The notes: generated from the sequence alone by a model not told the origin. DNA of 64,000 nt from Pseudonocardia autotrophica (GCF_000717175.1 NZ_JNYD01000011.1:116206-180205), one strand, 5' to 3'. Shown: positions 7,218 through 15,673, counted from the first letter of the stretch. Translations and numbers: made by a program.

Positions 7218-8582
7218 TCAGGGACGGGTCTCGACGGCCCCGCCAGTGGTCCTCGACGGCTCCGTGGCCGGCGCAGCCTCGGCCGCGACGGCCTGGTGCA
7301 CCCGCACCTCGCGGGAGAGGAGGACCGGGATGATCGCGAGCGCGAACACGACCGCGCCCACGATCCACACGGTGTCGAGCTGGGCGCGCCCCTCCGCCGC
7401 CGAGTTGATCCACTTGCCGCTCTGGTCGGTCAGGATCCAGCCCACCGCGACCTGCATCGCCGCCGAGGCGCCGTTGAGCGTGCCGGTGACCTCCGGACGG
7501 GCGATGCCGGACCAGTAGCTGTTCACCGTGCCCCAGAACATCGGGTCGCAGAGGAAGGCGAAGGCGCCGATGAAGAAGCCCCACAGGACCCAGCTGGAGT
7601 CGTGGAGCACCACACCGAGCGCGAAGCCGATCGCCCCGCAGGCCGGGCCGAGGACCAGCCACGGCCGTGTCCGGCCGCCGAAGAACCGGGCCACCAGCGT
7701 GCCGTTGACCAGCCCGAACAGCACGGGGACGGCGGCGATCAGCGGGCTCACCCAGGCGACGGTGTCGGGGTTGACCTTCTCGAGGGTGATCAGGCCGTAG
7801 GGGAGCCACGGCCCGGAGAGCCAGGTCGGGGTGGTCGCGAAGGCCGTGGCGATGATCATGGTGAGCACGCTGCGGTTCTTCAACGCCGTCAGGAGCTCGC
7901 GGAAGGTCAGCTTCTCCCGCACGGTCGCGCCGCGGTGCTCCTGCTGGATGAGGGCGATCTCCTCGGCGCTGATGCCGCGCAGCTTCTCGGGCTTGTTGGA
8001 GGTGAACAGCACGAGCATGATCAGCGCCGGGATGCCGAGCGCGGCGACGATCAGGAACGCGTCACGCCAGGACAGGTGGTTGGCGAGCGGCAGCGCGATC
8101 GCCGGTGCGATCACGCCGGCCACCAGGCAGGAGCTCATCCAGACGGACGTGGCCCGGGCGTTGAGCGCTCCCGGGAACCAGACCGCGAGCAGCCGTTGCG
8201 ACGGTGCCCAGAGGAACCCGAAGAAGATGCCGAAGAAGAAGTTGCGCCACCACATCTCCTCGTAGGTGTGGACGAACGCCATCGTCGCCGACAGCACCGT
8301 CACCCCCACGATGCAGATGACGAGCATCAGTTTCGCGCCGATGCGGTCGGCCATGATCCCGGCGAGCAGCAGCAGCGGGAAGTACCCGAGCAGGTAGCTC
8401 GCCGTGGCACCGGAGATCTGCGCGGGCGTGAGGTGGAGATCGGCGGACCAGAACGGGTTGAGCAGGCTGAACTTCGCGCTGTCGAGCCAGACGACGAAGT
8501 TGAGGAGCAGGATGCTGACGAGCATCAGCCCCCTGCGGCCTGCGAACAGGCGCATCGGAGGCATGGCTGCGGTGAGCGACAT
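7218..8582 (-). CDS. MFS transporter, anion:cation symporter (aromatic-acid type) family
   Basis: 454 aa from the ATG at 8582 with GAGGAC upstream; the frame extends to 8663 but without a ribosome binding site. Twelve hydrophobic segments are visible. TM1 carries NFVVWLDSAKFSLLNPFW, the loop 2-3 signature is AGIMADRIGAKLML, TM4-5 reads GFLWAPSQRLLAVWFPG, and a central loop rich in charge (EKLRGISAEEIALIQQEHRG) separates the halves. Layout and the central ISAEEIALIQ loop match the ACS family that imports organic anions. Convergent with the two flavoenzyme genes, so probably the uptake system for their aromatic substrate (inference). Its promoter lies in the long region shared with glutamine synthetase. 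Confidence 0.8.
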   Translation of the reverse strand: MSLTAAMPPMRLFAGRRGLMLVSILLLNFVVWLDSAKFSLLNPFWSADLHLTPAQISGATASYLLGYFPLLLLAGIMADRIGAKLMLVICIVGVTVLSATMAFVHTYEEMWWRNFFFGIFFGFLWAPSQRLLAVWFPGALNARATSVWMSSCLVAGVIAPAIALPLANHLSWRDAFLIVAALGIPALIMLVLFTSNKPEKLRGISAEEIALIQQEHRGATVREKLTFRELLTALKNRSVLTMIIATAFATTPTWLSGPWLPYGLITLEKVNPDTVAWVSPLIAAVPVLFGLVNGTLVARFFGGRTRPWLVLGPACGAIGFALGVVLHDSSWVLWGFFIGAFAFLCDPMFWGTVNSYWSGIARPEVTGTLNGASAAMQVAVGWILTDQSGKWINSAAEGRAQLDTVWIVGAVVFALAIIPVLLSREVRVHQAVAAEAAPATEPSRTTGGAVETRP

Positions 8583-8776
8583 GGGTGTCCTCGGGTCGTG
8601 CCGGCGTCGCTGCCGGCGTGGGCTCACGGCCCGGGCGGCGCGGGAGCCGGTGTGCGCCCACACCCCGGCCGGGCCCGGTCGTGCCGGGGCCCGCGCAGGT
8701 GACCGTCCGGGTGTCGTCCTCTGCGGACCGTGCGGCGCGGCGGTGGCGGCGCCCCGTCGCCGTCCGTGCTGACCGT

Positions 8777-8787
8777 TTCACTGTGAA
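8777..8787. promoter_or_regulatory. Palindrome TTCAC-T-GTGAA
   Basis: An 11-bp palindrome with perfect 5-bp arms (8777-8787) in a locally AT-richer stretch, about 195 bp from the MFS start. Shape resembles a GntR or LacI operator; no assignment possible. Confidence 0.35.
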
Positions 8788-8832
8788 CTGCTTTGCACGC
8801 TGCAACAACGGAAGGCCGACCAGTCGGGCGGA

Positions 8833-8844
8833 CCCACATGTGGG
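8833..8844. promoter_or_regulatory. 12-bp perfect palindrome CCCACATGTGGG
   Basis: Perfect palindrome, followed ten bases later by a half-site-like GATCCACATT. Lies 46 bp from the TTCAC-T-GTGAA palindrome in the same divergent promoter region, so a dimeric regulator could bind both or either. Confidence 0.4.
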
Positions 8845-9158
8845 CGGATCCACATTGCGCGGCCCGCCCGCCTGCTGTCCCCCGGCCGGGGGCGCGCAGG
8901 CGCGGCTGCGCGGCCTGGACCGTCTGCCTGGTGCTCGGCGAGGCCCCGCCGGTACCGTTGTCGCCTGCCACGGCGTCGGACGACGTCGAGCCGCGACCAG
9001 CAGCGTGCGGAAGACGTGCGCGCCTCGGCAGCCGTGGTCGCAGGCCGCGTCCCGCAGGCGTCGACGTCGCTTGGGCGGCGCGCCGCCCAAGCGCGAAGGC
9101 GGGCCACCGACCTCGGACGAGTTCTCGAGCCAAGGCGAGATTCAACGAGGAGTCGGAA

Positions 9159-10574
9159 ATGCCTGACACCCCTCACGATGTCCTTGCTCTCGCACAGGAC
9201 CGTGGCGCCCGGATGGTGGATCTTCGCTTCTGCGACCTCCCCGGGCTGATGCAGCACTTCTCCGTCCCCGTGGAGGAGCTGACCGAGGAAGCGATGGAGG
9301 CGGGTTACGGCTTCGACGGCTCCTCGATCCGGGGCTTCCAGGAGATCCACGAATCCGACATGTTGTTGATGCCGGATCCGACGACGGCGGTGATGGACCC
9401 GTTCCGCGACGTGCCGACGCTGCAGATCCATTGCTTCGTCGCCGACCCCATCACGCGGACGAGCTATTCGCGGGATCCGCGCCATGTCGCCGAGAAGGCG
9501 GAGGCGCACCTGCAGGCGACCGACTTCGCCGACGTCTCCTACTGGGGCCCCGAACTGGAGTTCTACATCTTCGACGGGGCGCGCTTCGATCAGAACCAGC
9601 ACGAGGGCTACTACCACGTGGAGTCGGTGGAGGGCGTCTGGGCGTCCGGACAGCCGGGCAGCCGCGGCTACCGCCCCCGGTACAAGGAGGGGTACTTCCC
9701 GGTGCCGCCCATGGACCAGCACCAGGACCTGCGCAGCGAGATGGCGCTGACCCTCATCGACCTGGGCATCCCCGTCGAGGTCCAGCACCACGAGGTGGGC
9801 ACCGCCGGCCAGGCCGAGATGGACATGCGCTTCTCGTCCCTGCTGCACATGGCGGACAACGTCATGAACTACAAGTACGTCGTCAAGAACGTCGCCTGGC
9901 GGGCGGGCAAGACCGCCACGTTCATGCCCAAGCCGGTGTTCGCCGACAACGGCTCGGGCATGCACGTCCACCAGTCGCTGTGGAAGAACGGGCAGAACGT
10001 CTTCTACAGCGAGGCCGGGTATGCCGGGCTCAGCGACCTGGGCCGGTACTACATCGGCGGACTGCTGCAGCATTCCCCCGCGTTGTTGGCGTTCTGCGCC
10101 CCGACGACCAACAGCTACCGCCGCCTGGTCCCGGGCTTCGAGGCGCCGATCAACCTCGTGTACTCGCAGCGCAACCGATCGGCGTGCGTCCGCATTCCGA
10201 TGTACGTGCAGAGCGCCAAGGCCAAGCGGCTGGAGTACCGCTCTCCCGATCCCACCGCGAATCCCTATCTCGCCTTCTCCGCCATGCTGCAGGCGGGCCT
10301 CGACGGGATCCGGAACAAGATCGAGCCGCCCGAGCCGATCGACAAGGACCTCTACGAGCTCGCGCCGGAGGAGATGACGGCGATCCGCCAGGTGCCGGCG
10401 TCGCTCGAGGCCGTCCTGGTGGCCCTGGAGGAGGATCACGACTTCCTGCTCGACGGCGGCGTCTTCACCGAGGACCTGATCGAGACCTGGGTCGACTACA
10501 AGCGGACCAAGGAGCTCGACCAGATCCGTCAGCGGCCGCACCCCTGGGAGTTCATGCTCTACTACGACCTCTGA
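9159..10574 (+). CDS. glnA: Glutamine synthetase, type I
   Basis: 471 aa from an ATG preceded by GAGGAG. Catalyses ATP-dependent amidation of glutamate; cytosolic dodecamer. Visible: beta-grasp domain start ([19 protein letters not shown]) about 17-35, [20 protein letters not shown] about 50-70, catalytic block from about 120 ([10 protein letters not shown]), the ATP-binding [12 protein letters not shown] about 265-276, glutamate-binding [24 protein letters not shown] and the adenylylation loop [10 protein letters not shown] with Tyr399, equivalent to the regulated Tyr397 of enteric enzymes. The adenylylation site implies control by GlnE (family knowledge). Wording differs from housekeeping actinobacterial GlnA1, so it may be an additional paralogue (inference). 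Monocistronic. Confidence 0.93.
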   Translation: MPDTPHDVLALAQDRGARMVDLRFCDLPGLMQHFSVPVEELTEEAMEAGYGFDGSSIRGFQEIHESDMLLMPDPTTAVMDPFRDVPTLQIHCFVADPITRTSYSRDPRHVAEKAEAHLQATDFADVSYWGPELEFYIFDGARFDQNQHEGYYHVESVEGVWASGQPGSRGYRPRYKEGYFPVPPMDQHQDLRSEMALTLIDLGIPVEVQHHEVGTAGQAEMDMRFSSLLHMADNVMNYKYVVKNVAWRAGKTATFMPKPVFADNGSGMHVHQSLWKNGQNVFYSEAGYAGLSDLGRYYIGGLLQHSPALLAFCAPTTNSYRRLVPGFEAPINLVYSQRNRSACVRIPMYVQSAKAKRLEYRSPDPTANPYLAFSAMLQAGLDGIRNKIEPPEPIDKDLYELAPEEMTAIRQVPASLEAVLVALEEDHDFLLDGGVFTEDLIETWVDYKRTKELDQIRQRPHPWEFMLYYDL

Positions 10575-10649
10575 GCTGCGATGACGCGACGTGCGACTTC
10601 GACGGACGGCGGCCCGGGTCGCGGGTCCCGGGTCGCACCACGCGGAAGG

Positions 10650-11114
10650 TCACAGGCGGAGGCGCAGGACGATCTCGCCGTCGTCGTCGATCTCCCCGGT
10701 CGGCTCGAAGCCGAACCGCCGGTAGAACGGCCCCGGGTCGCCCGGGCCCGGCTCGTAGCTGGTCAGCAGCACGTCGCCGCCCTCCGCCCGTACCAGGTCC
10801 GAGATCGTGGTGAGCACCTCCCGGCCGATGCCGCGCCGCTGGTGGCGCCGGTCGACGAGCAGCCGCCACAGGAAGTACCGCTCGTCCGGCGGACTGTTCG
10901 GCGCGTTCCACGACAGCATCACGAAGCCGACCGGTTCCTCGTCGAGATACACGGCCCGGGCCCAGGGACGGGCCTCCGGCTCCGCGGCCGCGTCCTTGAG
11001 CGACTCGGCCACGGAGGCGACGAACCGCCGCTGGTCGCGCCGGACGCGGAGCGCGCGCACGGCCTTCCGGTTGGCGTCGGTGATCTCCCGTAGCTCCACC
11101 CGCACGGCGATCAC
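10650..11114 (-). CDS. GNAT-family N-acetyltransferase, diamine/spermidine acetyltransferase-like
   Basis: 154 aa from a GTG at 11114 (a second GTG 12 bases later would also fit). GNAT fold: N-terminal VELREITDANRKAVRALRV typical of the PaiA/BltD-type branch, strand EEPVGFVMLSWN about 58-69, acetyl-CoA-binding LVDRRHQRRGIGREVL about 86-101 (R-R-G-I-G), and C-terminal PGPFYRRFGFEPTGE. Transfers acetyl from acetyl-CoA to an amine; polyamine is the likely acceptor by family, not proven. Convergent with glnA, 75 bp apart. Confidence 0.85.
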   Translation of the reverse strand: MIAVRVELREITDANRKAVRALRVRRDQRRFVASVAESLKDAAAEPEARPWARAVYLDEEPVGFVMLSWNAPNSPPDERYFLWRLLVDRRHQRRGIGREVLTTISDLVRAEGGDVLLTSYEPGPGDPGPFYRRFGFEPTGEIDDDGEIVLRLRL

Positions 11115-11255
11115 CCGGGACCCGTCATCGGCCGGGCAGGGAATCGTGCCGACGTCCGCTCGGGCCCGTCACCGACGTCGTGGCTCACCGGTACCTCCGT
11201 GCAGACGAACCCATGACGCCGACCTTCGCAGCTCCCGGCCCGGGCGGACTTCGGT

Positions 11256-11282
11256 CGATGGTCCCTCCTGGGGGGACCATCG
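11256..11282. promoter_or_regulatory. 10-bp hairpin upstream of cupin gene
   Basis: CGATGGTCCC (11256-11265), 7-base loop, GGGACCATCG (11273-11282): perfect arms. First of two inverted repeats in the 289-bp region between the GNAT and cupin genes; operator, or terminator of an upstream transcript. Confidence 0.45.
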
Positions 11283-11326
11283 CCTCTGCTCGCGACGGAA
11301 GGCGCACGCGCACCCTCGCCCGGCGG

Positions 11327-11347
11327 AGCATCAGGCGTCCTGATGCT
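11327..11347. promoter_or_regulatory. 9-3-9 inverted repeat upstream of cupin gene
   Basis: AGCATCAGG-CGT-CCTGATGCT, perfect arms 11327-11335 and 11339-11347, ending 56 bp before the cupin ATG. The short spacer favours a dimeric-repressor operator over a terminator. Confidence 0.5.
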
Positions 11348-11403
11348 GGCCGTCGCCACCGTCGGCTCCGCCATGAGCGCCGTGGGCCGACAGGGGAGAC
11401 GCG

Positions 11404-11757
11404 ATGACGAACAAGATCAGCCTGGATGCGGTGGCGCGTGAACAGCTGAAGAGCGCGGCCACCGGTTCGGCCGGCCGCAGTGCGCAGACCGTGTACGGCG
11501 GGCACGAGCACGTGCTGCGGCAGACCGTCGTGGCACTCACCGCAGGATCCGCCCTCGCGGAGCACGAGAGCCCCGGCGAGGCGACGGTGCACGTCCTGCA
11601 CGGCCGGGTGCGCCTCTGCGCCGGCAGCACGTCCTGGGAGGGGCGGCGCGGAGACCTGATCGCCGTGCCGGCGGTCCGACACACGCTGGAGGCACTCGAG
11701 GACTCCTCCGTCCTCCTCACCGTGGCCAAGCAACGGACCGCCTCGCCGAATCCGTAG
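11404..11757 (+). CDS. Small single-domain cupin protein
   Basis: 117 aa from an ATG with AGGGGAG upstream. One cupin barrel: TVVALTAGSALAEHESPGEATVHVLHGRVRL holds the G-x5-H-x-H-type first motif in a variant form (AEHESPGEATVHVLHG), and RRGDLIAVPAVRHTLEALEDS is the second motif. Stand-alone cupins of this size bind metal or small ligands and often sit under redox or stress control. Two inverted repeats lie directly upstream. No enzymatic function can be assigned. Confidence 0.75.
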   Translation: MTNKISLDAVAREQLKSAATGSAGRSAQTVYGGHEHVLRQTVVALTAGSALAEHESPGEATVHVLHGRVRLCAGSTSWEGRRGDLIAVPAVRHTLEALEDSSVLLTVAKQRTASPNP

Positions 11758-11829
11758 CCGCGGCGCGACGCCGACGGAAGGAGCGTGCTGTGGGTGCGCG
11801 CACCCGGGAGGGGCGCCGAACTGCGGGGA

Positions 11830-11960
11830 CTGGGTGAGGGTCGAGGGCTACTCCAACGAGCTGTCCAGCTGCGGTTGGCCCGGTGGTGGCGAGGAGGGCG
11901 CGCCTACGCCTACGCCTATCCGGAACCCGACGGGTCCCCGACTACCCCGTTAGAAGGGTG
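11830..11960 (+). pseudogene. Frameshifted remnant, probably of a DUF5996-family protein
   Basis: Frame 2 reads GYSNELSSCGWPGGG from 11846 and, after a shift between about 11880 and 11900, frame 1 reads AYAYAYPEPDGSPTTP from 11902. As I recall the DUF5996 family, its members have a ..YS.E..S.GFWPGG segment followed shortly by AFYAYAYPEP-G. Both halves are here in the right order but different frames, without the remaining roughly 250 residues. I therefore read a degraded fragment. The match is from memory and should be tested. Confidence 0.45.
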
Positions 11961-12344
11961 CGCAGGTCGACATGCTCTTCGTACTCTGGCGCTGCATGCC
12001 CTCACCAAGGACGGCGCCGCCGCACTGAAGAGCGACGGCCGGCACGCCGCCCACGCGCATCCTTGTCGGAGCGAATCGGACCGGCTGTCACATCCGGCGA
12101 GATCGAAGCGTCAAGAGGGGGAGCCCGCTCCACTGCACGCGGGGGAGAGGTGGGGTGGGCGGCCCGGCCCGCCACCGAGCGCCCTCGGTGGCGGGCCGGC
12201 GCTCGTTCCGGAGTGGATGACCCTCGTGATTGACGTGAGTGCCGATTCGGGACGAGCGCGAGAGAACCACCCGGAGCGGGTGAGGGAATCGCCGTGGTGC
12301 GGCGGGAGCGTCCTGCGCTCGGCGAGCAGGGAGGGACGATTCGG
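11961..12344. other. Intergenic region before the alcohol dehydrogenase gene
   Basis: No protein-like frame seen. Contains a very strong hairpin (separate entry) and a TTGACG at 12230-12235 that could be part of a promoter for the alcohol dehydrogenase gene, though no good -10 follows at the normal distance. Confidence 0.5.
12164..12199. terminator. 16-bp perfect hairpin
   Basis: CCGGCCCGCCACCGAG (12164-12179), loop CGCC, CTCGGTGGCGGGCCGG (12184-12199). The longest perfect stem seen in the window; it lacks a T-tract. It would insulate the alcohol dehydrogenase gene from upstream transcription. Confidence 0.6.
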
Positions 12345-13463
12345 ATGCGAACACGCGGTGCCGTACTCCGCAAGGCTCCTGGCAAGTACGAGGTCGTGGA
12401 GCTCGAGCTCGACGACCCCCGCGCCGGCGAGATCCAGGTCGAGCTGGCCGCCTCCGGTCTCTGCCACTCCGACGACCATGTCGCCACCGGCGACCTTCCC
12501 GCCGGCATCTTCCCCATGGCCGGCGGCCACGAGGGCGCCGGGGTGGTGACCAAGGTCGGCCCGAACACCCCCGGCTTCTCCGAGGGCGACCACGTCGTCT
12601 TCTCCTTCCTGCCCGGCTGCGGGCGCTGCCGCTGGTGCGCCACCGGCCACCAGAACCTGTGCGACCTCGGCCAGTTCCTGCTGGCCGGCTGCCGCCCGGA
12701 CGACCCGACCAGCTTCCGGCTCTCCCTCGACGGCGCCCCGGTGGGGCAGATCGCGGGCATCTCGACGTTCTGCGAAGACACCACCGTCTCGGTGTACTCG
12801 GCGATCAAGATCCCGAAGGACATCCCGCTCGAGGTCGCCTGCCTGACCGGCTGCGCGGTCGGCACCGGCTGGGGCTCCGCGGTCAACTCCGCGGCCGTCC
12901 AGCCCGGGCACACCGTGATCGTCATGGGCATCGGCGGGATCGGCGCCAACGCCGTCCAGGGTGCCGTGCACGCCGGCGCCTCCCAGGTCATCGCGGTCGA
13001 TCCGGTGCCGTTCAAGCGGGAGAAGGCCCAGCAGTTCGGCGCCACCCACGCCGTCGGGTCGATCGAGGAGGCCGGCGAGCTGGCCCGCTCGTTCACCAAC
13101 GGACAGGGCGCGGACTCGGCCATCGTGACCGTCGGGGTGACGACCGGCGACCACGTGGCCGCCGCTTTCGCCACCGTGCGCAAGCAGGGCACCTGCGTGG
13201 TCACCGGGCTGGGCAACATCACCGACACCGGGGTGAACATCCCGCTCGGCGAGCTCACTCTGTTCCAGAAGCGGCTGCAGGGCTCGCTGTTCGGCGAGTC
13301 CGCCCCCAGCTTCGACATCCCGCGCCAGCTCGAGCTCTACCGCACCGGCGCACTCAAGCTCGACGAGCTCGTCACCACGACCTACACCCTCGACGAGGTC
13401 GACCAGGGCTACGAGGACATGCACGCGGGCAAGAACATCCGTGGGGTGATCCACTACAACTGA
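12345..13463 (+). CDS. NDMA-dependent-type zinc alcohol dehydrogenase (MDR family)
   Basis: 372 aa from an ATG with GAGGGAC upstream. Medium-chain dehydrogenase: catalytic-zinc ligands Cys in GLCHSDDH (about 38) and His in GGHEGAG (about 61), structural-zinc cysteines in GCGRCRWCATGHQNLCD (about 88-104), Rossmann motif VIVMGIGGIGANAVQGAVHAG about 186-205, and Asp in VIAVDPV selecting NAD. Wording (FLLAGCRPDDPTSFR, CLTGCAVGTGWGSAVN) matches the nicotinoprotein group that keeps NAD bound and passes electrons to an external acceptor; in actinobacteria this is generally linked to mycofactocin. No mycofactocin genes are in the window. Substrate probably a primary alcohol. Confidence 0.85.
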   Translation: MRTRGAVLRKAPGKYEVVELELDDPRAGEIQVELAASGLCHSDDHVATGDLPAGIFPMAGGHEGAGVVTKVGPNTPGFSEGDHVVFSFLPGCGRCRWCATGHQNLCDLGQFLLAGCRPDDPTSFRLSLDGAPVGQIAGISTFCEDTTVSVYSAIKIPKDIPLEVACLTGCAVGTGWGSAVNSAAVQPGHTVIVMGIGGIGANAVQGAVHAGASQVIAVDPVPFKREKAQQFGATHAVGSIEEAGELARSFTNGQGADSAIVTVGVTTGDHVAAAFATVRKQGTCVVTGLGNITDTGVNIPLGELTLFQKRLQGSLFGESAPSFDIPRQLELYRTGALKLDELVTTTYTLDEVDQGYEDMHAGKNIRGVIHYN

Positions 13464-13492
13464 AGGGGCAGGTGCCCGCCCGGATCAGCCTG

Positions 13493-14080
13493 TCAGTCGG
13501 CCGTCGGGCGGTAGGCGCGGAGGAAGACGCGGATTCCGCTCGCCACGAGGTCGGCCAACTCCTCGGGGGAGATCGGGAGCGTGCCGTAGAGCGTGCGGTT
13601 GTTGACCTGCGCGGTCACCAGGATACCGAGGTAGGCCGCCGCCTCGACGGGATCGGGAATGTCGAGCAGTCCGCGTTCGGCGAGGTGCGCGAGCCGGTCC
13701 GCGAGCATCTGCTGTTGTGGACCGACCTCCCGCCAGCGCTCGAGCAGGTCCGGGAAGTGGGCGGCCTCCGCCACGACGAGGCGGACCATCGCGCTGCGCT
13801 CCCGGGTCTGGACCACACCGGACGCGAAGGCGCGGCCGAACGCCGTGAGCGCGGCCTCGAGGTCGGGCGGGTCGGGGGGCAGGGTCTCGTCGAGCAGTTC
13901 GCGGAAGCGCGCCTCGTGGCCCGCCTGAGTCCGCGTCACGACGTCGAGGAAGAGGGTGCGCTTGTCGCCGTAGTAGTCGTACACGGTGCGCTTGGAGACC
14001 CCGGCCTCCCGGGCCACGGCGTCGACGCTGGTCCGGGCGTAGCCGTCGGGGTACGGCGTGGTGCCACGGCGGGCTCGGCC
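13493..14080 (-). CDS. TetR-family regulator lacking its first helix and start codon
   Basis: About 190 codons of clear TetR protein. Helices 2-3 of the DNA-binding domain are intact (YARTSVDAVAREAGVSKRTVYDYYGDK), followed by an all-helical ligand domain of the AcrR-C type (AMVRLVVAEAAHFPDLLERW, ending IRVFLRAYRPTAD). Normally 15-25 residues of helix 1 with an I..AA..LF pattern precede the G-YA-TSV segment. Here the frame instead reads RARRGTTPYP and continues without any ATG, GTG or TTG for well over 100 bp into the divergent MFS gene. I infer a deletion at the head-to-head junction. It may be non-functional; the 14080 boundary marks where similarity fades. Confidence 0.6.
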   Translation of the reverse strand, partial: GRARRGTTPYPDGYARTSVDAVAREAGVSKRTVYDYYGDKRTLFLDVVTRTQAGHEARFRELLDETLPPDPPDLEAALTAFGRAFASGVVQTRERSAMVRLVVAEAAHFPDLLERWREVGPQQQMLADRLAHLAERGLLDIPDPVEAAAYLGILVTAQVNNRTLYGTLPISPEELADLVASGIRVFLRAYRPTAD

Positions 14081-14104
14081 GAATCGGACCGGCTCGATCC
14101 CGCC

Positions 14105-15484
14105 GTGATCCGGCTCTGCGTCGTCGTCGTGATCGGCTCCGTGGCCCCACTGCTCGACACGACGATCGTCTCGGTCGCCCTGGGCACGCTGAGCCGCACG
14201 TTCGGCGCCGACGTCAGCACGATCCAGTGGGTGATCAGCGGCTACCTGCTCGCCATGGCGATGGTCGTCCCGGCGACGGGGTGGGCGATGGACCGGTTCG
14301 GCGCCCGACGGGTGTGGATCTGGTCGGTCGTCGCCTTCGGTCTCGGCTCGGTGCTGGCCGGGACGGCCTGGTCGGCGGGCAGCCTGATCGCGTTCCGGAT
14401 CCTGCAGGGCGCCGGAGGAGGAGCGATCCTCCCGGTCGGCGCAGCCCTGCTCATGCGGGCCGCCGGGCCGCAGCGGCTCGGCCGGGTGACCGCGGCGGTG
14501 TCGGTACCGGCGCAGATCACCCCGATCGCCGGCCTGCTGCTCGGCGGGCTGATCGTCGAGCCGCTGAGCTGGCGCTGGTGCTTTCTCGTCAACGTGCCGG
14601 TGTGCCTGTTCGCCGTCGTGCTCGCCCGCCGTGTCGTGCCCGAGGTCCCCGGGCAACCGACCGAGCGTCTCGACGCCCGCGGGCTGGCCCTGCTCGGGCC
14701 CGCGCTGGGGGCACTCACCTACGGGCTGTCCCGAGCCGGCTCGGCAGGCTTCGGCGACCGGCTCGTCGTCGGGACGCTCGCGGCCGGGATCGTGCTGCTC
14801 GCCGTCTTCGTCGGGCATTCCCTGCGCACCTCGGGCACTCCGCTGATCGACGTGCGGCTCTTTGCGCGGCCGTCGTTCGCGGGCGGGACCACCATGCTCT
14901 TCCTGCTCAGCGCGTCGCTGTTCGGGTCGATGGTGATCGTCCCGCTGTACGTCCAGCAGGTGTGGGGCGCGGGTGCACTGGCCGCCGGCCTGGCGCTGGT
15001 GCCGCAGTTCGCCGGCACGCTGGTGGCGCTGCCCTTCGTGGGCCGGCTCGCCGACCGGCTCCCCGCTCGTGACGTCGTCCTGGGCGGGGTGCTCGTCGCG
15101 GTGCTCGGCACCGTGCCGTTCACCCAGGCCGGCCACGGGCCCGGCGCCGTCCTGCTGGCCGTCGCGCTGTTCGTCCGCGGGATCGGCGTGGGGGCGGCGT
15201 CGGTGACCCTGATGACCGCCGCCTACCGCGACGTCGCACCGGCGCAGGTTCCGCGGGCGACGAGCGCGCTGCAGATCGGGCAGCGGATCGGGGCCCCGCT
15301 CGGGGCGGCCGTCCTCACGACGGTGCTGCAGCAGCAGCTGGCCGGCACGGGTGCGACGGCGGCCGCCTACGGCTCGACGTTCTGGTGGAGCCTCGCGCTC
15401 ACCGCGCCCGCCCTGCTCCCGGCCACGCTCCTCGGACGGACGGGCGGCGCACGACCTCGCGGACCGGCGGGCGCACGCTCGTGA
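14105..15484 (+). CDS. MFS drug transporter, DHA2 family (start region probably lost)
   Basis: 459 aa if started at the GTG at 14105; the frame has no earlier start within the intergenic space. TM1 begins at once (IRLCVVVVIGSVAPLLDTTIVSVALGTL), then IQWVISGYLLAMAMVVPATGWAMDRFGARR (motifs D1 and A), GAGGGAILPVGAALLM in TM4, motif C-like GLLLGGLIVEPLSWRWCFLVNVPV in TM5-6, and hydrophobic segments to the C-terminus; 14 segments fit. DHA2 exporters use proton motive force to expel drugs. Usually they carry 10-30 polar residues before TM1, absent here. Divergent from the TetR gene that would be its repressor; both lost their 5' ends at the same junction. Confidence 0.75.
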   Translation: MIRLCVVVVIGSVAPLLDTTIVSVALGTLSRTFGADVSTIQWVISGYLLAMAMVVPATGWAMDRFGARRVWIWSVVAFGLGSVLAGTAWSAGSLIAFRILQGAGGGAILPVGAALLMRAAGPQRLGRVTAAVSVPAQITPIAGLLLGGLIVEPLSWRWCFLVNVPVCLFAVVLARRVVPEVPGQPTERLDARGLALLGPALGALTYGLSRAGSAGFGDRLVVGTLAAGIVLLAVFVGHSLRTSGTPLIDVRLFARPSFAGGTTMLFLLSASLFGSMVIVPLYVQQVWGAGALAAGLALVPQFAGTLVALPFVGRLADRLPARDVVLGGVLVAVLGTVPFTQAGHGPGAVLLAVALFVRGIGVGAASVTLMTAAYRDVAPAQVPRATSALQIGQRIGAPLGAAVLTTVLQQQLAGTGATAAAYGSTFWWSLALTAPALLPATLLGRTGGARPRGPAGARS

Positions 15485-15514
15485 AGGTCCGTGACCGGGA
15501 GCAGGGCGAGCCGC

Positions 15515-15673
15515 TCAGCCCGCTGCCGCACCGAGATGCCGGGCCAGGAACTCCTTGTCGACGCCGACCCAGCGGATGGTCCGGTGATCGCCCGGGTTGG
15601 CGTGCAGCGTCTCCTCCGCCGAGGCGAAGGCGTCGAACAGGGCGAGAGCGCTGTGGTGGTCGACGTGCGACCA
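15515..15673 (-). pseudogene. C-terminal remnant of an alpha/beta hydrolase
   Basis: Minus-strand frame ending at 15515 reads ALALFDAFASAEETLHANPG, then FLARHLG. This matches the last 45-50 residues of the intact hydrolase at 62179-62910 of this same window (LDLFDAFGAKEKTLHANMG..FFARHLR) in order and spacing; the catalytic-His position there (GGHTG) is GDHRT here. No upstream part of the domain precedes it. A deleted gene copy is the simplest reading. Confidence 0.6.

Larger units (their letters stand above)
8583..9158. other. Long divergent promoter region (MFS gene / glutamine synthetase)
   Basis: 576 bp without a convincing gene on either strand. It holds two palindromes listed separately and several GC-rich direct repeats. 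The MFS promoter should lie at the left end and that of glutamine synthetase near 9100-9150, where GAGGAG precedes the ATG at 9159. Confidence 0.55.

Noticed and set aside
10575..10649. Terminator between glnA and the GNAT gene
   Set aside because: Only direct repeats of CCCGGGTCG were found; no convincing stem-loop.
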